Assembly: GCA_964418425.1 (NCBI GenBank)
Contig: CAYQLT010000034.1
Span: forward strand, 1 to 24,757
Reading direction: 5' to 3'
DNA: 24,757 bases
Origin: CAYQLT01 sp964418425
Lineage (GTDB): Bacteria; Bacillota; Limnochordia; Limnochordales; Geochordaceae
Both the position numbers and the translations under genes were made by a program. Below are positions 16,047-24,409 of the stretch, in pieces. Positions within the stretch are counted from its first letter, which is position 1. Each line of letters begins with the position of its first letter. The notes beneath the pieces are model-generated. The model made no database searches. It was not told the origin of the DNA and saw only the letters and a list, made by a program, of their open reading frames with translations.

Positions 16047-17822
16047 TCAGGCGGCCTGGGCCATCCGCTTCACCGGGTAGCCCCGGGCCTCGCGCACCCA
16101 CCCCGCCACCTCCCGGCGCAAGGCGATGGTGTCGATCCCGGATGCGGCCTCCAGCGCCGTGAAGGGAGCCATCGCCTCCCGAGCGGGCAGGCGACCATCC
16201 CGGGAGCAGGCCGCCACCACCTCCCGGCCGGCCCGAATCAGCTGCTGCAGGCTCTCCTCCACCACCAGCGCCGCCAGCCTCCCATGGATGGCCGCCTCAC
16301 CCGTCGCTTCGCCGGCCTCGTATCCGGGGATGGCGGCTCCGGCCTGGCGGGCCCGCCAGAAGGCGCTTTGGGCGGCAAACAGCGCCATGGCCATGTCGGC
16401 CAGGCGCCCGACGATCTCCTGCTCTTCCACAAGGCGCGTCTCGAAGCGCTCCAGGGCCAGCGAAAGGGCATACAGCACCGCCCGTCGGGCCGCCGCCAGG
16501 CCGCCGGCTTCGCCGGGCCCGCCGCCGCCCCGAGCCTCCTGCAGGGCGGGCAAAAGCGGCAGTTGTCCTCGAAACGCCCGTCGCAAGAGCGCGTCGACGG
16601 TGAGCAGGCGGTTGATCTCGTTGGTTCCCTCGAAGATCCGGTTGATCCGGGCGTCCCGGTACATCCGGGAGACCGGATAGGCATTCATGAAGCCGTATCC
16701 GCCGTGAATCTGCAGCGCCTCATCCACGACGAAATCCAGCGCTTCCGACCCGTAGACCTTCACCATCGAGCACTCGGTGGCCAGCTCGCCCACCGCCCGG
16801 GCAGGATCTTTCTCCAACTGCCGCAGCGCCTGCAAAAGCCCGGCAACCCGGTACACCATGCTTTCCAGGGCGTAGATGCGAACCGCCATGGTGGCCAGCT
16901 TCTCCTGCACCAGCCCGAAGTCGGCGATGGGCCGGCCGAACTGGCGCCGCTCCTCGGCGTAGCGTGCCGCCACCTCCATCGCGGCCGCCGACGAGCCCAC
17001 CGTCCCGCAGGCCAGCTTGAAGCGCCCCACGTTGAGGGTGTTGAACGCCACCACGTGCCCCCGGCCCACCTCGCCAAGCACGTTGCCAGCCGGCACGAAC
17101 ACCTGGTCGAGGTATACGGCGCGGGTCGACGACCCGCGAATGCCCAGTTTGTCCTCCTCCGGCCCCAGGCTGAGCCCGGGGCTGCCCCGCTCCACCAGGA
17201 AGGCGGTGAACTGCTGGCCCCCCACCTTCGCGTACAGCACGAAGAGGTCCGCAAACCCCGCGTTGGTGATCCACTGTTTTTGCCCGCTGAGGCGAAACCC
17301 CCCGTCGGCTGCCTGCGCGACGGTTCGGCAGGAGAGCGCGTCGGAGCCCGCCATCGGTTCGGTCAGCGCATAGGCAGCCACCAAGCTGCCCGCCGCCAGC
17401 TGCGGGAGGTAGCGGCTCTTTTGTTCCTCGGTGCCGAACAGGACCAGGGGAAGCGTGCCGATCCCGCTGTGGGCGCCGTAGGTCACGGCGAAGTCGCCGC
17501 CCCTGCCGATGGCCTCCGTCACCGCGCAGTCCGCCACCGGCCCCAGGCCCAGGCCGCCGTAACGCTCCTCCACCTCCACCCCCAAAAGCCCCAGCTCCCC
17601 GGCCCGCTGCAGAAGCCGACGGGCCACCGACGGGTCATGCTCGCCCGTGGGAAAGGCCGGGAGCACCTCCCGCTCCACGAACTCCCGTGCCACCCCGGCG
17701 ATGGGAGCCACCGACGCCCATGCCGCCTCGGGGGTGAGAACCTGTTCGGGGCTTCCGTCCTCCAGCAGAAAGCCCCCGCCTCGGGCAAACCAACCTCCGC
17801 CGGGCTGCGTCATCCCCTTCAC
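16047..17822 (-). CDS. fadE: Acyl-CoA dehydrogenase (FadE/VLCAD-like)
   Basis: FadE is an FAD enzyme that oxidises acyl-CoA to trans-2-enoyl-CoA, the first step of beta-oxidation, passing electrons to electron-transfer flavoprotein. The 591-residue length matches the long B. subtilis FadE form (about 594). The N-terminal helical domain contains LGLLGVEVEERYGGLGLGP. The FAD/substrate segment follows as AAYALTEPMAGSDA and QKQWITNAGFADLFVLYAKV. The C-terminal helical domain has ERRQFGRPIADFGLVQEKLA, QIHGGYGFMNAYPVSRMYRD and NRIFEGTNEINRLL, whose Glu (around residue 397) is the expected catalytic base. A helical extension of about 180 residues follows. GTG 17822 overlaps the fadA stop (GTGA) and has AGAGG 5 nt upstream. 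ATG 17813 is the alternative start and would drop three residues. It is the last gene of the fadN-fadA-fadE operon. Confidence 0.94.
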   Translation of the reverse strand: MKGMTQPGGGWFARGGGFLLEDGSPEQVLTPEAAWASVAPIAGVAREFVEREVLPAFPTGEHDPSVARRLLQRAGELGLLGVEVEERYGGLGLGPVADCAVTEAIGRGGDFAVTYGAHSGIGTLPLVLFGTEEQKSRYLPQLAAGSLVAAYALTEPMAGSDALSCRTVAQAADGGFRLSGQKQWITNAGFADLFVLYAKVGGQQFTAFLVERGSPGLSLGPEEDKLGIRGSSTRAVYLDQVFVPAGNVLGEVGRGHVVAFNTLNVGRFKLACGTVGSSAAAMEVAARYAEERRQFGRPIADFGLVQEKLATMAVRIYALESMVYRVAGLLQALRQLEKDPARAVGELATECSMVKVYGSEALDFVVDEALQIHGGYGFMNAYPVSRMYRDARINRIFEGTNEINRLLTVDALLRRAFRGQLPLLPALQEARGGGGPGEAGGLAAARRAVLYALSLALERFETRLVEEQEIVGRLADMAMALFAAQSAFWRARQAGAAIPGYEAGEATGEAAIHGRLAALVVEESLQQLIRAGREVVAACSRDGRLPAREAMAPFTALEAASGIDTIALRREVAGWVREARGYPVKRMAQAA

Positions 17823-18964
17823 CCCACCCTCTCGAAGATGCCGGCCGCTCCCATCCCGCCGCCCACGCACATGGTCACAACCCCAAAGCGGCTGCCCCGC
17901 CGCGCCATCTCGTACACCAGCGTCGCCGTCTGCCGGGCGCCGGTCGCCCCCAGAGGATGGCCGATGGCGATGGCGCCGCCGTTGACATTGGTGCGGGCGG
18001 GATCCAGTTCCAGCTCCCGCATCACCGCCAGCACCTGGGCCGCAAAGGCCTCGTTGAGTTCCACCAGGTCCACGTCCTGAAGCCGAAGCCCGGCTCGCTT
18101 CAGCGCCAGAGGAACGGCTCGCACGGGGCCGATGCCCATGATCTCGGGCTCCACGCCCGCCACGGCGAAGGCCCGGAACAAAGCCAGCGGCCGCACTCCC
18201 AGCGCCTCGGCGCGCCGCGCCGACATGACCACGACGGCTGCCGCCCCATCGCTCATGGGCGAGCTGTTCCCCGCGGTCACCGTGCCGCCCTCGGTGAAGG
18301 CCGGCTTGAGGGCGGCCAGCGCCTGCTGGGACGTGTCCCGGCGGATCCCCTCGTCGGTGCGAAGCTCGCCGCCGCCCTCCAGGGGCACCGGCACGATCTC
18401 ATCCGCGAACCGTCCCGCATCGGTGGCGGCAGCCGCGCGGCGGTGGCTCTCCAGGGCCAGCGCGTCCTGCTCTTCCCGGGAGATGGCGAAGCGGCGGGCC
18501 ACCTCCTCGGCCGTATGGCCCATGGAGATGTACGCCTGGGGGTAATGCTCCACCAGGTGGGGGTTGGGGGAGAGCTTGAATCCCCCCATGGGAATCCGGC
18601 TCATGCTCTCGGTCCCGCCCGCCACGATGACGTCCGCCGCCCCCAGCATGATGCGCTCGGCCGCCATCGCGACGGCCTGCAGCCCCGAGGCGCAAAACCG
18701 GTTCACGGTCACCCCCGGCACCGAGGGAGGAAACCCGGCGCGAAGCCAGGCGATGCGGGCGACGTTGAGCCCCTGTTCGGCCTCGGGCATGGCGCAGCCC
18801 AGCACCACGTCGTCCACCTCCGCCGGGTCCAACCCTGCCACCCGCTCCACGGCGGCGCGGATGACCCGGGCGGCCAGATCGTCCGGGCGCTCACGGGCCA
18901 GCGCGCCCTTCCGGGCCCGCCCCACGGGCGTGCGAACCGCCGCCACGATGACCGCATCCTGCAT
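17819..18964 (-). CDS. fadA: Acetyl-CoA C-acyltransferase (3-ketoacyl-CoA thiolase, FadA)
   Basis: FadA is a thiolase that cleaves 3-ketoacyl-CoA with CoA to acetyl-CoA and a shortened acyl-CoA, the last beta-oxidation step. The 381-residue protein has the nucleophile Cys91 in VNRFCASGLQAV; the NRFC form is typical of degradative thiolases rather than the biosynthetic VCGSG form. It also has ELNEAFAAQ (Asn304), GGAIAIGHPLGATGAR (His336) and TMCVGGGMGAAGIFE (Cys366). All catalytic residues are intact. The ATG at 18964 has GGGAG 7 nt upstream and gives a family-like MQDAVIVAAVRTPVG. It lies 43 nt after fadN and overlaps fadE by 4 nt, the same order as the B. subtilis fadNAE operon. Confidence 0.95.
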   Translation of the reverse strand: MQDAVIVAAVRTPVGRARKGALARERPDDLAARVIRAAVERVAGLDPAEVDDVVLGCAMPEAEQGLNVARIAWLRAGFPPSVPGVTVNRFCASGLQAVAMAAERIMLGAADVIVAGGTESMSRIPMGGFKLSPNPHLVEHYPQAYISMGHTAEEVARRFAISREEQDALALESHRRAAAATDAGRFADEIVPVPLEGGGELRTDEGIRRDTSQQALAALKPAFTEGGTVTAGNSSPMSDGAAAVVVMSARRAEALGVRPLALFRAFAVAGVEPEIMGIGPVRAVPLALKRAGLRLQDVDLVELNEAFAAQVLAVMRELELDPARTNVNGGAIAIGHPLGATGARQTATLVYEMARRGSRFGVVTMCVGGGMGAAGIFERVG

Positions 18965-19007
18965 CGCCGCTCTCCCATCCTCTCGCGGGCTTTGGCCGGG
19001 CACCGCC

Positions 19008-21395
19008 TCAGTTGCGCAGCGGGCGCCCTGTGGTCAACACGTGCTCGATGCGCTGCTGCGTGCGCGCATGTCCCAGCAGGCTGAGGAAGGCCTCCCGCTC
19101 CAGATCGAGCAGGCGGCTCTCCTCCACAGGCGTCCCGCCCGGCACGTCGCCTCCGCACAGCACGTGGGCCAGCGCTCGCCCCACCACCACGTCGTGGTCC
19201 GTGATGCGATTCGCCCGGCGCAGGTCCAGAAGACCCGCCACCAGCGCGGCCCGCACGTCCCGGCCGGGTGCCGGCAGAGCCCTCGGCGCCGGAGGCCGAA
19301 AGCCCAGGCTGTCCAGGTGCGCCACGTGGCGGCACGCATGGTACAGCAAGGCCTCCCGGTCGGCGATCACAGGGTCCCACGGGCGCAGAAGGCCCAGCTC
19401 CCGGGCTTCGTAGGCGCTCTGGGAGACGGTGGCCCGGCCCACCACCTCGAAGGCCCACGCCACCAGCCCCTGGGGATCCAGTTCGCGCCCTTCGGGCAGC
19501 CGGCTCAGGGTGCGGGCGAGCATCTCCTTGGTGCCCCCACCGGCCGGGATCAACCCCACCCCGGTCTCCACCAGCCCCATGTAGGTCTCCACCGCGGCCA
19601 CGGCGCAGGCAGCATGCATGGCCATCTCCGCGCCCCCTCCCAGTACCCGGCCCGCCAGAGCCACCGCCACGGGGGCAGGGGCATACTTGAGCGAGAGGTT
19701 GAGCTGCTGGAAGCGCCGCACCACCTGCTCCAGCTGGGACCACGCGCCCTGCCGGGCGGCCACCAGCAGGTGGAAGAGGTTGGCTCCCAACGAGAAATCC
19801 GGGCCGTCATTGACGATGACCAGGCCCCGCCAGCGCCACCCCAGCTCCGAGACAGCCTTCTCCACCATCTCGATGAAAGGCTCGTCGATGGCCGCCTTGG
19901 GGGCGCAAAACTCCAAGACGGCCACGCCGTCGCCCCCGTCCAGCAGCGCGGCGCTGGGGTTGGTGGCCACCGCCGGCCGGGAGGCCTTGAGAACGGGAAG
20001 GGGCAGATGCTCGGGCACCGTCTCCACCGGCCGATGCACGCCGCTTGCGTCCAGGGCGAGGCGCACCGGGACGGGGCCGGGCTGGGTTCGGTAGAAGGCC
20101 GGCTCGGGCTGCTCCAGCAGCTGCTCCACGATGGGCGGGAGCGTCAGGCCGTCCCGCAGCATGCGCTGGGCGACCGCCCGTACACCCAGGAGGTCCCAGA
20201 TCTCGAAGGGCCCCCACTCCCACGAGAAGCCCCACCGCATGGCCGCATCCACCGCGTCGCACCGGTCGGCAAACTCCCCCAGGCCCGCCGCGCAGAACCG
20301 CAGCACCTTGCGCAGGGTCCTCCATGCGAACCGGGCGGCTGCATCCTGGCCCTGAAGCAGAACCTCCAGCCGGCGTTGGGGGGGTGCGGCCATGGCCCGG
20401 TCCACCGACTCGAAGCGAACCTCCTGGCGAGGCCGGTACTCCAGGGTGTTGAGGTCGATCACCTCGATCTCCCGGCTGCCGTCCTTTTCCACTCGTCGGT
20501 AAAACCCTGCCCCGCTCTTCTCCCCCAAAAGCCCCCGCTCCACCATCCTCACGATGGCCTCGGGCGGGCGCAGCAACGCCCGCTCCTGCGGGTCCGTCGC
20601 CCGGGATTCGCCGGTGCGCAGCACGTGCAGGTACGTGTCCAGGCCCACCAGGTCCAGGGTGCGGAAGGTGGCGCTGCGGGGCCGGCCCATGGCGGGGCCC
20701 GTGATGGTGTCCACCGCCTCCACCGACAGCCCCAGCTCCGCCATCGCCTCCAGCGCCGCCTGCAGGGCGTAGACGCCCACCCGGTTGCCGATGAAGTTGG
20801 GCGTATCCTTGGCCATCACCGGCACTTTGCCCAGGTGACGCCGCAGAAAGGCGCGCATGCCTTCGACGATCTCGGGCTCCGTCTCCGGGAGAGGGATGAC
20901 CTCCACCAGCCGCAGGTAACGGGGAGGGTTGAAGAAGTGTATGCCCAAAAAGCGGCGGCGGAAATCTTCGCTTCGCCCCTGGACCTGTTCCCGCACCGAC
21001 AGCCCCGACGTATTGGTGCTGATGACGGCCCGGGGCGCGATGTGAGGTTCCAGGCGCGCCCACAGGTCCTGCTTCACCCGCAGGTCCTCGACGACGGCCT
21101 CGATGACCCAATCCACGTCCCCCAGCCGGTCCAGGTGGTCCTCCACGTTGCCGGGCCGGATCCGTTCCGCCGCCGACGGACTTGCCAGCGGTGGCGGCTT
21201 GAGCGACGATAGCCGCCGCCGGCCCTCTTCGGCCAGGCGGCTACGAGGCCCTTCGGGCGAAGCCAGGTCCAACAGTTCGCACACGATACCCTGGCTGGCC
21301 AGCCATCCGGCGATCTGGGCACCCATGACGCCGGCGCCGATGACGCCGGCCTTGCGGATGCGGCCGGCCGCAGCCAGTGCGTGCCCCCTTGCCAC
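19008..21395 (-). CDS. fadN: Fused 3-hydroxyacyl-CoA dehydrogenase / enoyl-CoA hydratase (FadN type)
   Basis: FadN is a bifunctional beta-oxidation enzyme that hydrates enoyl-CoA and oxidises the product to 3-ketoacyl-CoA with NAD. The 795-residue protein has the FadN order: dehydrogenase first, hydratase last, the reverse of E. coli FadB. The NAD fold starts AGVIGAGVMGAQIAGWLA (residues 16-33). It continues with VISTNTSGLSV, GIHFFNPPRYLRLVEVIP (catalytic His), and KDTPNFIGNRVGVYA. A second dehydrogenase C-terminal segment includes FSWEWGPFEIWDLLG. From about residue 478 comes a crotonase domain in which both catalytic glutamates appear present: GGGAEMAMHA (about 587) and GLVETGVGLIPAGGGT (about 612). 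GTG 21395 is chosen because GGAGGT lies 8 nt upstream. It is the first gene of the operon. Confidence 0.94.
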   Translation of the reverse strand: MARGHALAAAGRIRKAGVIGAGVMGAQIAGWLASQGIVCELLDLASPEGPRSRLAEEGRRRLSSLKPPPLASPSAAERIRPGNVEDHLDRLGDVDWVIEAVVEDLRVKQDLWARLEPHIAPRAVISTNTSGLSVREQVQGRSEDFRRRFLGIHFFNPPRYLRLVEVIPLPETEPEIVEGMRAFLRRHLGKVPVMAKDTPNFIGNRVGVYALQAALEAMAELGLSVEAVDTITGPAMGRPRSATFRTLDLVGLDTYLHVLRTGESRATDPQERALLRPPEAIVRMVERGLLGEKSGAGFYRRVEKDGSREIEVIDLNTLEYRPRQEVRFESVDRAMAAPPQRRLEVLLQGQDAAARFAWRTLRKVLRFCAAGLGEFADRCDAVDAAMRWGFSWEWGPFEIWDLLGVRAVAQRMLRDGLTLPPIVEQLLEQPEPAFYRTQPGPVPVRLALDASGVHRPVETVPEHLPLPVLKASRPAVATNPSAALLDGGDGVAVLEFCAPKAAIDEPFIEMVEKAVSELGWRWRGLVIVNDGPDFSLGANLFHLLVAARQGAWSQLEQVVRRFQQLNLSLKYAPAPVAVALAGRVLGGGAEMAMHAACAVAAVETYMGLVETGVGLIPAGGGTKEMLARTLSRLPEGRELDPQGLVAWAFEVVGRATVSQSAYEARELGLLRPWDPVIADREALLYHACRHVAHLDSLGFRPPAPRALPAPGRDVRAALVAGLLDLRRANRITDHDVVVGRALAHVLCGGDVPGGTPVEESRLLDLEREAFLSLLGHARTQQRIEHVLTTGRPLRN

Positions 21396-21472
21396 GCCGT
21401 CCCACCTCCGTCGCGGGGGATTCGGCGCGCAGGGGCCCACCCCCTGGGGGGCGCAGGAAAGGAGCTCGGGCG
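21396..21472. other. Short GC-rich divergent spacer between fadN and comB
   Basis: These 77 nt must hold both 5' leaders. The fadN Shine-Dalgarno (GGAGGT on the minus strand) and that of comB (AAAGGAG on the plus strand) are clear. Between them lies a perfect CCCCC-T-GGGGG inverted repeat (21440-21450). No recognisable -10 element or AT-rich patch is visible on either strand, and no Bacillus-type FadR box is seen. Promoters may lie inside the neighbouring coding regions or be of an atypical type. Confidence 0.5.
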
Positions 21473-22264
21473 ATGGAGGTCCTGCGGACCCGCTTTGTGG
21501 ACGGAGCCCGCCGGGCGCGGGGGGTGGTGGTGATCATCGACGTCTTTCGCGCCTTCTCCTTGTGCGCTTACGCCGCCGCGCTGGGAGCCCGGCCCCTGCT
21601 GGTCACGGCCGACACCCAGGTGGCAAGAGCCTTCAAAGCCCGCCGCCCGCAGGCCCTGCTGGCCGGTGAGGAGGGAGGATGGCCCATCCCGGGCTTCGAC
21701 CTGGGCAACTCGCCCACGCAACTGCTCCAGATGGTGGCCTCCGGCGGCTCGGTGAGGGAGCGCCCGTGGTTGCAGCGCACCAGCGCGGGCACGCAGGGCG
21801 TGATGGTAGCCGGCTCGGCCCGATGCCTGTTTGTGGCAAGCCTGGTCAACGCTCGGGCGACCGCCGCAGCGGTTCGGGCCCTGCAGCCTGCCTGCGTCAC
21901 CCTGGTGGCCATGGGCCTGGCGGGAAGGGAGGTGGCCATCGAAGACGAGGCGTGCGCCGAAGCCATCGCCGCGCACCTGGCCGGACAGCCGTGGGATGGC
22001 GCCCGGGCGGCTCACTTGCTGTACACGAGCGCCCGCGTCCGCGAACTGCTCGCGGGAAGCTTCGAGCCCTTCCCGCCCTCCGACGTGGCGCTCTGCCTGG
22101 CCGTGGACCTCTTCCCGTTCGCCCTCAAAGCCCGCCGACGGGGCCCGCTTGCGCTCATCCGTCCCCTGGTGGTCCAGGAGAGGCATCCTCGGCCTCGGCT
22201 CTTGCGCCCGGGCCGGCCTTCGAAATCAGACGCCGGGCCACCTCAACGACCCGCTCCACCGTGA
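21473..22264 (+). CDS. 2-phosphosulfolactate phosphatase family protein (ComB/YitC-like)
   Basis: ComB hydrolyses 2-phospho-3-sulfolactate to sulfolactate in the coenzyme M/sulfolactate pathway; Bacillota homologues such as YitC relate to spore sulfolactate. The product has 263 residues. It shows the family-type start VVVIIDVFRAFSLCAYAAALGA, then LLAGEEGGWPIPGFDLGNSP, QRTSAGTQGVMVAG, VTLVAMGLAGREVAIEDEACAEAI and the C-terminal DVALCLAVDLFPFALKA. The ATG at 21473 has AAAGGAG about 8 nt upstream. The last 36 residues (from about 228, Pro/Arg rich) overlap the transketolase gene on the other strand and exceed the usual length of about 230. No comA, comC or other sulfolactate gene is nearby, so the substrate is uncertain. 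ComB is a family call, not proof of coenzyme M synthesis. Confidence 0.82.
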   Translation: MEVLRTRFVDGARRARGVVVIIDVFRAFSLCAYAAALGARPLLVTADTQVARAFKARRPQALLAGEEGGWPIPGFDLGNSPTQLLQMVASGGSVRERPWLQRTSAGTQGVMVAGSARCLFVASLVNARATAAAVRALQPACVTLVAMGLAGREVAIEDEACAEAIAAHLAGQPWDGARAAHLLYTSARVRELLAGSFEPFPPSDVALCLAVDLFPFALKARRRGPLALIRPLVVQERHPRPRLLRPGRPSKSDAGPPQRPAPP

Positions 22265-24227
22265 GCCCCACCGCTCGGGCGGCCTCGGCGGCGGGGGCGC
22301 TGACCCCGAACCGGGACACGCCCACCAGGCCTTCCGGCTCCACGCCCAGGACGGCCCACCCCGTGCCCACGCCCGCCTCCACCGCCACCCGGGGTACCGT
22401 CCCGGGGCCCAAAAGCTCCCGGCGCAGGTGCTGTGGCGCGGCCATCAGCCGCTCGCGGCATGGCACCGAGACCACCCGCACCCGGACACCCTCCTGGCCC
22501 AACCGGGAGGCTGCCTCGAGGGCCAGGCCCACCTCGCTGCCCGAAGCCAGGAAAACCAGGTCCCACGGCCCGTGGACGCCCTGCACCACGTAGGCCCCCC
22601 ACGCCATTCCCGCCCGCTGGCGCGCAGCCGGCTCGGGCCCCTCCAGCGCCAGCGGCTTCACCGCCTGGCGGGTGAGCACCAGGGCACTGGGGCCGCTTCG
22701 CCGGCGCAGCACCTCCAGCCACGCCAGAGCGGTCTCGGCCCCATCTGCCGGCCGCCATACCTCCAGGCCCGGGATGGCGCGCAGCGCCTCCAGCTGCTCC
22801 ACGGGCTGGTGGGTGGGCCCGTCCTCCCCCACGTAAACCGAGTCGTGGGTGAAGATGTAGATGACCGGCAGCCCCATCATCGCGGCCAGCCGGATGGACG
22901 GGCGCATGTAGTCGGAGAACACCAAAAAAGTGCTGCCGAAGGGGCGTAACCCGCCGTGCAGGGCAATACCGTTGAGAATGCCCCCCATGGCGTGCTCCCG
23001 CACCCCGAAGTGCAGGTTGCGGGCATCGTAGCGACCTCTCGCCACCGACCCCAAGCCCTCCAGGTACGTGTGCGTGGAAGGTGCCAGATCCGCCGAGCCC
23101 CCCACCAGGTAGGGCACCTGGCGGGCGATGGCCCGGAGCACCTCCCCGCTGGCCACCCGGGTCGCAACGGCCCGGCCCTGGGCAGCAGCCGCCTCCCAAC
23201 CCAGGGCGCTTTGCAGCAGGCCCGCCTCCCCATCGCCCCCGAAAGCCTCATCCCACAGCCGCCGAAGCTCAGGGAAGGAGCGAGACCACTCGGCAAACCG
23301 CTCCTGCCAGCGCCGGCTCTGGGCTTTCCACAGCGGTCGGCGACTCTCGAAGAACGCCCGAACCGCCTCGGGGACGAAAAACGGCTCGTCTTCGGGGAAA
23401 CCGATGGTCCGCTTCAGCGCGCGCACCGCATCGGCGCCGAGGGGAGCCCCATGGGCCTCGGCCTGCCCCTCCAGGGGGCTTTTGGCCGCCAGGCGGGTGT
23501 GGGCCACGATGAGGGCGGGGCGATCCTCTTCCCGGCGAGCCCAGGCGAAGGCGTCCCGCAGCGCCGCAAGGTCATGGCCGTCGACCTGCCGGACCCGCCA
23601 GCCGTAGGCTTCGAAGCGGCGCGCCACGTCCTCGCTGAAGGCCAGGTCCGTGGAACCCTCGATGGAGATGCGGTTGCAGTCGTAGATGACCACCAGGCGG
23701 CCGAGCCCGAGGTGCCCCGCCAGCGATGCCGCCTCGGAGGCCACGCCCTCCATCATGTCGCCGTCGCTGGCCAGCACCCAGGTGCGGTGGTCCACCACCT
23801 CCAGCCCCGGGCGGTTGAAGCGTGCGGCCAGCATCCGCTCGGCCAGGGCCATCCCCACCGCGTTGGCAAACCCCTGGCCCAGCGGGCCGGTGGTGGTCTC
23901 CACCCCCGGCGTCACCCCGTGCTCCGGGTGGCCGGGGGTGGCCGACCCGCGCTGACGGAAGCGGCGAAGCTCCTCCAGCGGCAGGGGGTAGCCGCACAGG
24001 TGCAGCAGGCTGTAAAGCAGCATGGAGCCGTGGCCGGCCGACAGCACGAAGCGATCCCGGTCCGGCCACTCTGGCCACTCGGGGTCATGGCGAAGGGTCT
24101 CGGCGAACAGCAGGGCCCCGATCTCCGCACAGCCCAGGGGGAGCCCGGGGTGGCCCGAATTGGCCTGCTGCACCGCATCTGCGCTCAGCGCTCGAACCGT
24201 GTCGGCCACCAACGCGACCGGATCCAT
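22155..24227 (-). CDS. tkt: Transketolase
   Basis: Transketolase is a thiamine diphosphate enzyme that moves two-carbon ketol units between pentose-phosphate and glycolytic sugars in the cytoplasm. The 690-residue protein has QQANSGHPGLPLG (His26), SAGHGSMLLYSLL (His66), HPEHGVTPGVETTTGPLGQG and the ThDP/Mg motif SDGDMMEGVASEA with IYDCNRISIEG. It also has HFGVREHAMGGILNG with the catalytic Glu411, FTHDSVYVGEDGPTHQPVEQ, and the C-terminal transketolase domain. All key residues are intact. ATG 24227 is chosen for its family-like N-terminus, but no good Shine-Dalgarno precedes it. GTG 24242 is possible. The C-terminus has about 20 extra residues (Gly/Ala/Pro rich) beyond the family end, within the overlap with the comB-like gene. 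It sits 180 nt downstream of rnpB. Confidence 0.96.
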   Translation of the reverse strand: MDPVALVADTVRALSADAVQQANSGHPGLPLGCAEIGALLFAETLRHDPEWPEWPDRDRFVLSAGHGSMLLYSLLHLCGYPLPLEELRRFRQRGSATPGHPEHGVTPGVETTTGPLGQGFANAVGMALAERMLAARFNRPGLEVVDHRTWVLASDGDMMEGVASEAASLAGHLGLGRLVVIYDCNRISIEGSTDLAFSEDVARRFEAYGWRVRQVDGHDLAALRDAFAWARREEDRPALIVAHTRLAAKSPLEGQAEAHGAPLGADAVRALKRTIGFPEDEPFFVPEAVRAFFESRRPLWKAQSRRWQERFAEWSRSFPELRRLWDEAFGGDGEAGLLQSALGWEAAAAQGRAVATRVASGEVLRAIARQVPYLVGGSADLAPSTHTYLEGLGSVARGRYDARNLHFGVREHAMGGILNGIALHGGLRPFGSTFLVFSDYMRPSIRLAAMMGLPVIYIFTHDSVYVGEDGPTHQPVEQLEALRAIPGLEVWRPADGAETALAWLEVLRRRSGPSALVLTRQAVKPLALEGPEPAARQRAGMAWGAYVVQGVHGPWDLVFLASGSEVGLALEAASRLGQEGVRVRVVSVPCRERLMAAPQHLRRELLGPGTVPRVAVEAGVGTGWAVLGVEPEGLVGVSRFGVSAPAAEAARAVGLTVERVVEVARRLISKAGPGARAEAEDASPGPPGDG

Positions 24228-24260
24228 GCCCGGAGAAGCCACCCCCCGCCGCCGGAACAA

Positions 24261-24292
24261 GAGGGCGGTGCCGCGGCCCGACACCGCCCCTC
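24261..24292 (-). terminator. GC-rich hairpin between rnpB and tkt, possible terminator
   Basis: On the minus strand GAGGGGCGGTG, an 11-nt loop, and CACCGCCCTC form a 10-bp stem with one bulged G, followed by TTGTTCC. The short, broken T-run makes it a weak intrinsic terminator. It could end the rnpB transcript or act in the tkt leader. No tail of T residues follows it on the plus strand. Confidence 0.4.
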
Positions 24293-24409
24293 TCCCAACT
24301 CGCCCTGCGCCAGTGAACCCATGGTGGCCGAGACCTTCTCCGCTCCGCTCCTCTCAAACGGGAGAAACTCGGTTAGCCACTCCGACCCCGTGACGACCCC
24401 GCCGAAAGG

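Noticed and set aside
18564..21212. 882-codon plus-strand open frame opposite fadA and fadN
   Set aside because: It is antisense to intact thiolase and FadN sequence, with no motif and the same skewed His/Arg/Pro/Gln composition.
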